A stretch of DNA of 17,500 bases from CAYSPU01 sp964432995 (GTDB lineage Bacteria; Verrucomicrobiota; Verrucomicrobiia; Limisphaerales; JAHDYP01): positions 1 through 17,500 of the forward strand of contig CAYSPU010000117.1 of assembly GCA_964432995.1 (NCBI GenBank), read 5' to 3'. The notes under the pieces were generated by a model. It ran no database searches and was not told the DNA's origin. It saw only the letters and a program-made list of their open reading frames with translations. Below, piece after piece: positions 1-7,929 of the stretch. The position numbers and the translations under genes were made by a program. Numbering within the stretch: position 1 is the first letter of the stretch; the number at the start of each line of letters is the position of its first letter.

Positions 1-984
1 ATCACCCTCTCGGGCAATGTCCTGGGCTACTCCTTCCAGGAGCAGAAAGCGGGGAGCCTGACCGCCCCATTCGAAGGAACCCTCAACGCCGACGTGACCG
101 ACACGAGCATCCAGTTCACCGGATCGAGCGTTCTCGCCGCCCGGAACACTGGCGAGTACGAACCCCTGCCGGGTGGAGCGGCGGGAAGCGCGCCAGCCAA
201 TTACGGCGCCAAGGCATCGGCGTTGCTCGCCAATGCCATCGCCGCCGTGCGCAACACTCAGTTCGACGTCACCAGCCCTTCCCTCGCCATCGCCGGCGGC
301 AGCTTCGATTCCCGTTCCCTGGCATTTCAGTTCCTGACGGCCGGCCAGGGGTCGTTGGACTACAAGGTCAGCGGCTTCATCAGCCTGCAGGGCGGGCTCC
401 CCCTGGAGGGCCTCGCCACCAACCAGGTCACCACGGCTGCGACACTCACTACTAGCGGCGACACCCAAACGTTGATCATCCCCGTCGATACGGATTTCCT
501 CTTCACACTCCTGAGCGCGAATGACACCACGCTCACCCTCTCCGGCCAGTTGGTCGCCACCCGCACCGTCGGAAGCACCGGCACAACGTTCGATGGCTGG
601 ACCGCGGCCAACTTCCCGGGAATCACCGACCCCAACATCGTGGGCCCCGACGCCGATTCCGAGGGAGATGGCGTCGCCAATTTCGTCGAGTTCGCCTTTG
701 GCTTGAACCCGAACGCGACGGACCCGGCGCCGAAACCGCTGCAGACGAGACTGGACCCGGTCGATCCGGCCAAACGCGTCCTCGAGTTCACTCGGCCCAA
801 GGGGCTGAGCGGCATCGCTTATGTGCTCCAGTCCTCCGAGAACCTGCTTGGCTGGACGCCCTTCGCGGGAACTCCGCAAATCACCGATTTGGGCAACGGC
901 TCCGAGAAACTCACCTACGACGACACCACCCCGATGGGCGCAACCGCCTCAAGGTTCCTCCGCCTGACCGTCAGCCCGCAGTGA
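1..984 (+). CDS. Secreted protein with verrucomicrobial C-terminal tail, 5'-truncated
   Basis: The reading frame is open from the first base of the window, so this is the last 327 residues of a longer protein; a GTG at 94 is in frame but need not be a start. The visible part is rich in Thr, Ser, Gly and Ala with alternating hydrophobic residues, as in extracellular beta-sandwich proteins. At visible residues 217-235 there is an acidic stretch, DADSEGDGVANFVEFAFGL, like the thrombospondin type 3-like linkers that in Verrucomicrobia precede a final beta-sandwich domain. That final domain (about residues 240-327) contains the usual 'YVLQSSENLLGWTPFAG' and 'RFLRLTVSP' segments. The N-terminal catalytic or binding part lies outside the window, so no function can be given. 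Cell-surface or secreted location is inferred from this architecture. Confidence 0.75.
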   Translation: MTLSGNVLGYSFQEQKAGSLTAPFEGTLNADVTDTSIQFTGSSVLAARNTGEYEPLPGGAAGSAPANYGAKASALLANAIAAVRNTQFDVTSPSLAIAGGSFDSRSLAFQFLTAGQGSLDYKVSGFISLQGGLPLEGLATNQVTTAATLTTSGDTQTLIIPVDTDFLFTLLSANDTTLTLSGQLVATRTVGSTGTTFDGWTAANFPGITDPNIVGPDADSEGDGVANFVEFAFGLNPNATDPAPKPLQTRLDPVDPAKRVLEFTRPKGLSGIAYVLQSSENLLGWTPFAGTPQITDLGNGSEKLTYDDTTPMGATASRFLRLTVSPQ

Positions 985-1014
985 ACTCGGCGCGCTGCTC
1001 CGCGGCGTAGCTCC

Positions 1015-1035
1015 CTGCGCCCGAGACGGGCGCAG
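1015..1035 (+). terminator. Perfect 8-bp hairpin between two genes, possible terminator
   Basis: CTGCGCCC (1015-1022) and GGGCGCAG (1028-1035) are exact reverse complements around a GAGAC loop, 31 bases after the stop at 984. There is no T-tract behind it, so it is not a classical factor-independent terminator. It may act as a transcript end or RNA-stabilising structure. Its first 16 bases recur at 1191-1206 inside the next gene. Confidence 0.35.
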
Positions 1036-1122
1036 CCCAGTCCCGGACGGCGGCCGCCTTGTCCTCACCTGACCCCGACGACAGGGTAGACGTTGACCCC
1101 CGGAGTCCATTAGAGTTCTCCC

Positions 1123-3804
1123 ATGCGGTGTCGTATTCGTTTGCTCTGGGCCTGCGCGCTCGGCGTTGCTCTCGTCCTCCTGCCTCCAGGCTGCGCCCGA
1201 GACGGGAGGGCACCACTTCCCCGACCGTTGGCGCCGTCCGCCGCCGTCGGGCGGGTGGCGAAGAACCGCTACCAAACGCCCACCGGTCAGGTGCTGACCC
1301 CTGCTGGCCGCCAGGTCCGGTTGCCAGGCATGCGGCCGCAGGCGCTCGCCCTCAGTCCCGGCGGCGACCTGCTCGCGGCCGCCGGCCGGAATAACACCCT
1401 CGTCCTCATCAACCCGGCCAACGGCCAGATTCGCCAGACCATCCCGCTTTCCACCACCGAGACCGAGACCAGCACCAACACCATCACCGCTCAGCTCAGC
1501 TTCACGGGACTCGTCTTCGCCCCCGACGGCCGACGCCTCTACCTTGCGAATGCCGGCGGATCTGTCTGGGCCTTTCCGGTCGATCAGGAAGGGCGGGCCG
1601 GAAAGCCAACGGTCCTGCCCGTGCCCGACGCCAGGGCGCCGAAGCGCAAGCGCGAGATCCCGACCGGCCTCGCCGTGTCCGCTGACGGCCGACGGCTCTA
1701 TGTCGTGGGCAATCTGGGCAATCGGCTGCACGAGTTGGATGCCGCATCCGGCAAGGCCCTGCGGTCGTGGAACACCGGCGTCGCCCCCTTCGACGTCGCC
1801 CTGGTCGGCCACAAGGCCTACGTCAGCAATCAGGGGGGGCGTCGCCCGGACCAGGGCGATCCAACGGCCCCCGCAGGCCAGGGCACCGCCGTGCGTGTGG
1901 ACGCCGTAAGCCACATCGCCAGCGAAGGCTCCGTAACCGTGATCGACCTCGCCGCGGGGAAAGTCGAAACCGAGATCCTGGTCGGCCTCCACGCCTCGGC
2001 GTTGGCGGTGTCTCCGGACCGTCGCCACGTCGTGGTTGCCAACACCGGAAGCGACACGCTCCAGGTGATCGACACGGAGACGGACACGATCCTCGAGAAG
2101 ATCTGGGCGCGGCAGACGCCGGCGGACTTGTTCGGGGCCCAGCCGAACGCGCTGGCGTTCGATCCAACCGGCGGGTGGCTGTTCGTGTGCAACGGCACCC
2201 AGAACGCCGTGGCCGTGATCGAGTTCGAACCCGAAGAGAACGCCTCAAAGGTCGTGGGACTCATCCCCGTCGGCTGGTTTCCCGGCGCGATTGTCTTCGA
2301 CACCCGCCGCGAGGTGCTGTGCGTCGCGAATATCAAGGGCCTCGGCGTAGGCAAGGCCTTCGAGCGCGGTCAACCGGTCAAGCTGAACAGCAAGACCTTC
2401 TACGGCACCATCTCCCTGGTGCCAAAGCCCACCGCGCGTGCCCTGGCCGGACTCACCCGATCCGCGCTGGAGAACATGCACTATCCCCTCCTCGATGCCG
2501 CCCGGTTGCCGCCCCGTCCCGGCCAACCGCCACGGCCCGTCCCCGAGCGCGTGGGCGAACCCAGCGTCTTCGAACACGTCATCTACGTCATCAAGGAGAA
2601 CCGCTCCTACGACCAGATCCTGGGCGACATGACCGAGGGAAACGGGGACCCAACGCTCTGCACTTTCGGCGAGGAGTACACCCCCAACCAGCACAAGATC
2701 GCGCGCGAATTCGTCTTGCTCGACAACACGTATTGCTCCGGCATCCAGAGTTCGGACGGACATCAATGGGCCGGCAGCGCCCTCGCCAACGATTACACCG
2801 AGCGCCAAGTCACCTCCGGCGCCCCGCGCAGCTACTCGGGCGGCAAGGGGGCTGACGCCGCCGACGCCCTCTCCTGGGCCTCTTCCGGCTTCATCTGGGA
2901 CAACGCCCTCGCCCACGGCAAGACCTTCCGCAACTATGGCGAATGGATGGGCTCCGAGGCCGGCTGGAAAGACCCGAAGCGAACCAACTCGGTCACCTGG
3001 CGCGATTTCTGGCGCCAACACCAAACCGGCCACGGCGAGGTCCAGCTCCGCAGCCAGCCCGCGATCGAATCCCTCCGCCCCCACAGCCCCACCAACACCG
3101 TCGGCTGGGATCTCAAAGTGCCCGACGTGATGCGCGCCGCCGAGTTCATTCGCGAACTCCGCGAGTTCGAAGCCCACGGCGGCTTCCCCAACCTCATCAT
3201 CCTCTTTCTGCCGAACGACCACACCGGCGGCACCAGCAGCCAATACCCCAAGCCGGGCGCCCAAATCGCCGACAACGACCTCGCCCTCGGCCAGGTGGTC
3301 GAGGCCATCAGCCACAGCCGCTTCTGGCCCCGGACCTGCCTCTTCGCCATCGAGGACGATCCCCAATCCGGCTGGGATCACGTCAGCGGCTACCGCACCA
3401 CCTGCTACGTCGCCAGCCCCTACACCAAACGCCGACAAACCATCAGCACCCAATACAACCAGACGAGCCTCATGCGCACCATCGAGCTGATCCTCGGCCT
3501 GCCCCCCATGAACCAACTGGACGCCACCGCCACCCCGATGACCGACTGCTTCACCGAGATTCCCGACTTCGCCCCATTCACCAGCGTCCCCAACCGGGTG
3601 CCCCTCGACCTCATGAACCCGGATCCAAAACAAGTCTCACACCCCGTGCTCCGCCAGGATGCCATCGTCTCGAGCCAACTGCCGCTCGACGAGGTGGACC
3701 GGTGCCCGGAAGACCTCTTCAACCGCATCCTCTGGCGCGCCATGAAAGGCCCCGATACGCCCTACCCCGACTGGGCCGTGAAGATCCTCGACGACGACGA
3801 TTGA
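1123..3804 (+). CDS. YVTN beta-propeller / phosphoesterase fusion, probable lipoprotein
   Basis: This is an 893-residue protein. Residues 1-24 form a basic then hydrophobic leader ending in LLPPGC; Cys24 could be lipidated, but the lipobox is degenerate. Residues of about 65-440 carry repeated propeller blades: 'ALALSPGGDLLAAAG', 'GLVFAPDGRRLYLANAGG', 'GLAVSADGRRLYVVGN', 'ALAVSPDRRHVVVANTGSDT' and 'ALAFDPTGGWLFVCNG'. From about residue 480 there is a phosphoesterase domain of the phospholipase C / acid phosphatase AcpA type (Pfam Phosphoesterase family). It shows KENRSYDQ (491-498), SSDGHQWAG, PNDHTGGT (697-704) and EDDPQSGWDHV (744-754), which correspond to the metal-binding and nucleophile-bearing segments of that family. 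Substrate is unknown; a phosphate ester or phospholipid outside the cytoplasm is likely. No strong ribosome binding site precedes ATG 1123, but the leader supports this start. The next gene follows after 49 bases on the same strand. Confidence 0.85.
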   Translation: MRCRIRLLWACALGVALVLLPPGCARDGRAPLPRPLAPSAAVGRVAKNRYQTPTGQVLTPAGRQVRLPGMRPQALALSPGGDLLAAAGRNNTLVLINPANGQIRQTIPLSTTETETSTNTITAQLSFTGLVFAPDGRRLYLANAGGSVWAFPVDQEGRAGKPTVLPVPDARAPKRKREIPTGLAVSADGRRLYVVGNLGNRLHELDAASGKALRSWNTGVAPFDVALVGHKAYVSNQGGRRPDQGDPTAPAGQGTAVRVDAVSHIASEGSVTVIDLAAGKVETEILVGLHASALAVSPDRRHVVVANTGSDTLQVIDTETDTILEKIWARQTPADLFGAQPNALAFDPTGGWLFVCNGTQNAVAVIEFEPEENASKVVGLIPVGWFPGAIVFDTRREVLCVANIKGLGVGKAFERGQPVKLNSKTFYGTISLVPKPTARALAGLTRSALENMHYPLLDAARLPPRPGQPPRPVPERVGEPSVFEHVIYVIKENRSYDQILGDMTEGNGDPTLCTFGEEYTPNQHKIAREFVLLDNTYCSGIQSSDGHQWAGSALANDYTERQVTSGAPRSYSGGKGADAADALSWASSGFIWDNALAHGKTFRNYGEWMGSEAGWKDPKRTNSVTWRDFWRQHQTGHGEVQLRSQPAIESLRPHSPTNTVGWDLKVPDVMRAAEFIRELREFEAHGGFPNLIILFLPNDHTGGTSSQYPKPGAQIADNDLALGQVVEAISHSRFWPRTCLFAIEDDPQSGWDHVSGYRTTCYVASPYTKRRQTISTQYNQTSLMRTIELILGLPPMNQLDATATPMTDCFTEIPDFAPFTSVPNRVPLDLMNPDPKQVSHPVLRQDAIVSSQLPLDEVDRCPEDLFNRILWRAMKGPDTPYPDWAVKILDDDD

Positions 3805-3853
3805 GAGAAATCAAGGCTCGCGCGGAACGGGGGGCCCTGCTACATCGCTCGCC

Positions 3854-5428
3854 GTGAAACCTCGCGTCCTTCTCTGGTCCATCACCTCCGCGCTCGCCGG
3901 TTTTCTGTTCGGCTTCGACACCGTGGTCATCTCCGGCGCGGAGCAGACCATCCAATCACTCTGGCAACTGGGCGCGGGGATGCACGGGATCGCCATGGCC
4001 TCGGCCCTCTACGGCACCGTCGCGGGAGCGCTCCTCGGCGGATGGCCCACCGATCGGTTTGGACGACGCGCCACGCTGCTTGGAATCGGGGCTCTCTACT
4101 TCGTCAGCGCCGTGGGTTCCGCCCTCGCCCCGGAGGTTTACTCGTTTAGCATCGCCCGCTTCATCGGGGGCCTGGGCATCGGGGCCTCCACCGTGGCCGC
4201 CCCGCTCTACATCGCCGAGATCGCCCCGCCGCAACTGCGAGGCCGCCTCGCCGGCCTCTTCCAATTCAACATCGTCTTCGGCATCGTCATCGCCTTCCTT
4301 TCCAACGCGCTGCTCGCCGCAGTCGGCCCCCACGCCTGGCGCTGGATGCTCGGCGTCGAGGCCTTCCCGGCCCTGCTCTACGCCCTCCTCTGCTTCGGCC
4401 TCCCCGAAAGCCCGCGCTGGCTGATCGGACGCCAGGGAAACCGCACCGCGGGCGTGGAAGTCCTGCGCCTGATCCTGCCCGACATGCCGCCAGCGGAACT
4501 CGAGGCCAAGGCCGACGAGATCGCGGCCGCTTCCTCCGTGAAGGCGAGCGCCGCCCGATTCTGGACGTGGCACTTGCGCCTCCCCATTGCCCTCGCCTTT
4601 CTCATCGCCTTCTTCAACCAACTCTCCGGCATCAACGCCGTCCTCTACTTCGCCCCCCGCATCTTCGCAATGACCGGCCTGGGCCAACAGGCCGCCCTCC
4701 TCCAGTCCGTCGGCATCGGCATCATCAACGTGATCTTCACCTTCGTGGGCCTCTGGCTCATCGACCGACTGGGTCGCCGCACGCTCCTGTTCATCGGGTC
4801 CTTTGGCTACATCGTCTCCCTCGGCCTCTGCGCGTTCGCGTTTCTGCACTGGGCGCCCCAATTCAAAGTCGCCTCCACAGCCATCGCCGTGCTCGAACTG
4901 ACGGACAAGGTGGAGAAAACCGAGCCCGGCCAACGCGCCGCAGTCGAGGCGGACTGCGCGGAGGCCAGAGCCGCCCTGATAAAAGCCTCCGCCGATCCCC
5001 GCTACACCGGAGGACCTGTCGTCATCCCCGACCAGGCCGCCCCCGCCGCAGTGAAGACCGCCGTGACCGACGCCCTGGACAAGGCATCCCGGTCGGCCGG
5101 CGCCGGCGGGCTCATGGTGATGCTCTGCATCTTCGCTTTCATCGCCGCCCACGCCGTCGGCCAGGGCGCGGTCATCTGGGTGTTCATCGCCGAGATCTTC
5201 CCCAACCGCCATCGCGCCGAAGGCCAGGCCCTGGGCAGCGGCACCCACTGGATCTTCGCCGCCCTCCTGACCACCTTCTTCCCAACCATGGTCTCCGCCA
5301 TGGCGCCCGGCTACGTCTTCCTCTTCTTCTGCGGCATGATGGTCCTCCAACTCATCTGGGTGAAACTGATGGTCCCCGAAACCAAGGGCGTGCCGCTGGA
5401 GGAAATCCAGCATCGCCTTGTCACCTGA
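3854..5428 (+). CDS. Sugar-porter family MFS transporter
   Basis: This is a 524-residue inner-membrane permease of the sugar porter (SP) family, expected to import a monosaccharide or small sugar with protons. It begins at GTG 3854, directly before MKPRVLLWSI and the first membrane segment GFLFGFDTVVISGA (residues 16-29), the expected N-terminus. Family signatures are present: DRFGRR (67-72), RFIGGLGIG (102-110), PESPRWL (184-190), QLSGINAVLYF (256-266), DRLGRR (304-309) and a C-terminal PETKGVPLEE (508-517). Between the ninth and tenth membrane segments lies a hydrophilic insert of about 80 residues (335-416) rich in Ala, Glu and Lys, whereas typical SP proteins have a short loop there. This accounts for the length of 524 rather than about 460. 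It is probably in the same transcription unit as the gene upstream. Substrate cannot be read from sequence; the downstream lyase and sulfatase suggest a product of polysaccharide breakdown. Confidence 0.92.
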   Translation: MKPRVLLWSITSALAGFLFGFDTVVISGAEQTIQSLWQLGAGMHGIAMASALYGTVAGALLGGWPTDRFGRRATLLGIGALYFVSAVGSALAPEVYSFSIARFIGGLGIGASTVAAPLYIAEIAPPQLRGRLAGLFQFNIVFGIVIAFLSNALLAAVGPHAWRWMLGVEAFPALLYALLCFGLPESPRWLIGRQGNRTAGVEVLRLILPDMPPAELEAKADEIAAASSVKASAARFWTWHLRLPIALAFLIAFFNQLSGINAVLYFAPRIFAMTGLGQQAALLQSVGIGIINVIFTFVGLWLIDRLGRRTLLFIGSFGYIVSLGLCAFAFLHWAPQFKVASTAIAVLELTDKVEKTEPGQRAAVEADCAEARAALIKASADPRYTGGPVVIPDQAAPAAVKTAVTDALDKASRSAGAGGLMVMLCIFAFIAAHAVGQGAVIWVFIAEIFPNRHRAEGQALGSGTHWIFAALLTTFFPTMVSAMAPGYVFLFFCGMMVLQLIWVKLMVPETKGVPLEEIQHRLVT

Positions 5429-5529
5429 CACTCGTGCAGGATGCCCACCGTATGTCGGCCATCATCTTCATCCGACGGTTCCTCAGTGCGAATCCACCTA
5501 CCTGTTCTGAGACGCCACCTCTCATGAAT

Positions 5530-5654
5530 GGTAGGGCGACCTCTCCGAGGGCGCCGCAAACAGTAGCCACCGTGCCACCTGCCTCCGGCGCGCTGCGGAG
5601 AGCGCGCCCTACCGGTTCTCTGAACAACCCCGTAGCCGCCGACGTTAGTCGGCG
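5530..5654. repeat. Mosaic of palindromic intergenic repeats
   Basis: The 272-base space between the permease and the lyase holds three related structures. The 26-mer at 5530-5555 (starting GGTAGGGCGACCTCTCC) is an imperfect inverted copy of 5587-5613, whose reverse complement starts GGTAGGGCGCGCTCTCC. The right copy itself folds: GGCGCGCT (5587-5594) pairs perfectly with AGCGCGCC (5601-5608) around GCGGAG. A second perfect hairpin is CGCCGAC (5637-5643) with GTCGGCG (5648-5654) and a GTTA loop. These look like REP-type intergenic repeats. The frame of the next gene reads through them, but that stretch has no protein-like character. Confidence 0.6.
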
Positions 5655-5700
5655 CACCTCCCAGCCGCCGCGGGGAGCCAGCACCAACTCATCCGAGGTC

Positions 5701-7767
5701 TTGAAACGGCGACCATCGAAAGACTCGATTCGCGGTACCCTCTTCCACGGAAACCTCACCCCCTGGATCCCGCGCATCCTGGCGTCTGCCATCCTGATTG
5801 CCGCCACGGCCCGGTCGGCCCCAGACACCACCACGCCGGGGCCCGTCCCAACCGCCCCCATCGCCCTCGCCGACTCGTATCCGCCCGAGCAGTTGCACAG
5901 GATCCTGGTCCCGCGCAACGAGTGGCGACCCTTCGCCGCAATCACCAATCGCAGTGCCTGGCTCAGCCTTCCGGAAGCCGCGCGCACCACCCTGGTCCAG
6001 CGCGGCGAAGAAGCCCTGGCCCAATCCCTGCCCGCCCTGCCAGCCGCGCTCTATCTCGACTACGCCCGCACCGGCAACCGGAGCCGCTTCGAAAATGTCT
6101 ACTTCGAACGCCGACGGTTACTCCACCGACTGGTGCTCGCCGAATGCGTCGAAGCCCAGGGCCGTTTCCTCGACGGCATCGCCAACACCCTCTGGGCGAT
6201 CTGCGAGGAATCCAGTTGGTGCATCCCCGCCCACATCGGCACCCAAAAGGCCGGCGTCGGTCTCCCCGACGTCAACGAGACCATCGTCGATCTCTTCGCC
6301 GCCCAAACCGCCGTGTCCGTTGCCTGGACCTTGTACCTCGTCGGCCCCCAATTGGATCCAGTCTCGCCACTGGTTCGACGCCGGGCCGCGCAGGAAGTCG
6401 ACCGCCGTATCCTGACGCCCTACCTCGAGCGCGACTTCGGCTGGCTGGGCTTCGGGGCAACCCGCCGGGACCAGCGGCCCAACAACTGGAATCCCTGGAT
6501 CAACGCCAGCGTCCTCACCGCCGCCCTCGTCGTCGAAACCAACGACACGCGCCGCGTCCAACTCGTCCACCGGATCCTGCGCAGCCTCGACCGTTTCCTC
6601 CAGCCCTACCCCGAGGACGGCGGCTGCGACGAAGGCCCGGGCTACTGGTCGCGCGCCGGCGGCAGCGTCCTGGATAACCTCGATCTGCTCTTCTCCGCCA
6701 CCCGCGGCGAACTCAACGTGTTCCCCAATGCCCTGATCCGCGAGATCGGGCGGTTCATTCATCGAGTCCACATTGCGGACGACTGGTTCGTCGACATCGG
6801 CGACTGCCCGGCCAAGACCGGCGTCGAGCGCGATCTCATCTACCGCTACGGGCGGGCCATCCAGGATCCCCAACTTCAGGCACTGGCTACGGCCGGAGCG
6901 ACTCTGCAAGAACAAGTGCAAGCCGCCGACAGCATCGACCTCGGCCGCGCCCTCCATACGCTCTTCGATCTCGAGCAAGTCCTCGCCCGCAGCGGCGCGC
7001 GCCCGCCACTCGTGCGAGACGTCTGGCTGGGAAGCGAGGACATGCAGATGATGATCGCCCGAGACCGGGAAGGATCGACCGACGGCTTCTTCGTCGCCGC
7101 CTGGGGCGGGCACAACGCGCAGAGCCATAACCACAACGATGTGGGAAACTGCCTGGTGTTCGTCGACGGCCAGCCCGCACTGGTCGATCTCGGCGCCCCC
7201 CAATACACCGCCAAGACCTTCAGCGGACGTCGCTACGAGATCCCTGCCATGCAGTCCGCCTACCACAATCTCCCAACCATCAACGGAATCCAACAGTCCG
7301 CCGGACGCTCCTATGCCGCGCGCGCCGTGAAACACGACGCCTCCGATAGCCGCGCCCAACTGACCATGGATATCGCCGCCGCCTGGCCGGCGACTGCCCG
7401 CGTGGCCTCGTGGGCCCGCACCGTAACCCTCGAGCGTGGCAAACAAGTGAGCGTCTCCGACGCCTTCGAGCTGAAGGAAGTCAGCGGGAACACCTCGCTC
7501 AACTGGATCACCCCCACACCGCCCCGAGTGGACGCCCCCGGACGACTTCTCCTCAGGCTGCCCTCCGGCAAGCCGCACTCGGGCGTGACCTTCACCTTCG
7601 ACGCCGATCAACTGAGTGCGGGACTCGAGCAAGTGGCCCTCGAGGATCCGCGCCTGGAAAGGGTCTGGGGCAAACAGGTCACGCGCATCGTCCTGCGCCC
7701 CAAGCAACCGACCCCGAAAGCCACCTGGACTGTCCGCCTGGCCCTGGTTCCCGCAACTGCTCCGTGA
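5701..7767 (+). CDS. Secreted heparinase II/III-like polysaccharide lyase
   Basis: With TTG 5701 as start the protein has 688 residues: a basic n-region (KRRPSK), a hydrophobic core (residues 22-37) and a signal-peptidase-like site near residues 37-40. Starts at ATG 5452 or 5524 are also in frame but would translate the palindromic repeats; no good ribosome binding site decides between them. The N-terminal half is an all-alpha region with NNWNPW (261-266) and DGGCDEGPGYWSRAGG (306-321), typical of the alpha/alpha-toroid of heparinase II/III-type lyases. The C-terminal half has HNAQSHNHNDVGN (471-483) followed by GAPQYT and the Tyr-rich 'RRYEIPAMQSAYHN' segment, matching the Heparinase_II/III beta-sheet domain (Pfam PF07940) with its metal/active-site His and Asn residues. 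These enzymes cleave uronic-acid-containing polysaccharides by beta-elimination; which one is cut here is not known. It sits between a sugar permease and a sulfatase. Confidence 0.85.
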   Translation: MKRRPSKDSIRGTLFHGNLTPWIPRILASAILIAATARSAPDTTTPGPVPTAPIALADSYPPEQLHRILVPRNEWRPFAAITNRSAWLSLPEAARTTLVQRGEEALAQSLPALPAALYLDYARTGNRSRFENVYFERRRLLHRLVLAECVEAQGRFLDGIANTLWAICEESSWCIPAHIGTQKAGVGLPDVNETIVDLFAAQTAVSVAWTLYLVGPQLDPVSPLVRRRAAQEVDRRILTPYLERDFGWLGFGATRRDQRPNNWNPWINASVLTAALVVETNDTRRVQLVHRILRSLDRFLQPYPEDGGCDEGPGYWSRAGGSVLDNLDLLFSATRGELNVFPNALIREIGRFIHRVHIADDWFVDIGDCPAKTGVERDLIYRYGRAIQDPQLQALATAGATLQEQVQAADSIDLGRALHTLFDLEQVLARSGARPPLVRDVWLGSEDMQMMIARDREGSTDGFFVAAWGGHNAQSHNHNDVGNCLVFVDGQPALVDLGAPQYTAKTFSGRRYEIPAMQSAYHNLPTINGIQQSAGRSYAARAVKHDASDSRAQLTMDIAAAWPATARVASWARTVTLERGKQVSVSDAFELKEVSGNTSLNWITPTPPRVDAPGRLLLRLPSGKPHSGVTFTFDADQLSAGLEQVALEDPRLERVWGKQVTRIVLRPKQPTPKATWTVRLALVPATAP

Positions 7768-7795
7768 GAATCCTCTTCTGACTCTCCTTGCATCG

Positions 7796-7867
7796 CAACG
7801 CTCACCGCGCAACGCTCAACGTCCAACGCTCAACTTTGCCCCCGTTGGATGTTGAACGTTGAGCGTT
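7796..7867. repeat. Opposed arrays of a CAAC-type heptanucleotide repeat
   Basis: From 7796 to 7837 the sequence divides into six 7-base units: CAACGCT, CACCGCG, CAACGCT, CAACGTC, CAACGCT, CAACTTT. After six other bases, 7844-7867 reads GTTGGAT, GTTGAAC, GTTGAGC, GTT, which is the same repeat on the other strand. AACGCTCAACG (7811-7821) and CGTTGAGCGTT (7857-7867) are exact reverse complements, as are TCCAACG (7822-7828) and CGTTGGA (7843-7849), so the transcript can fold into a long hairpin. It begins 29 bases after the lyase stop. It could end or protect the transcript. Confidence 0.7.
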
Positions 7868-7929
7868 CGGCAACCAACTCAGCCCCGCGCAGAACTCACA
7901 CGCACCTCTTGCCTGACCACCGCCCAACG

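Noticed and set aside
2245..3633. 462-residue frame on the minus strand, and similar ones at 3956-5431 and 6118-7812
   Set aside because: They lie antisense to well-supported genes with clear motifs, and none shows a domain of its own.
4567..7767. 1066-residue frame on the plus strand
   Set aside because: The first part is an Arg/Pro-rich shadow of the sugar porter. The real lyase begins near 5701.
7849..7929. Upstream ATG start for the sulfatase
   Set aside because: The codon lies inside the heptad repeat, and a proper signal peptide begins only at ATG 7930.
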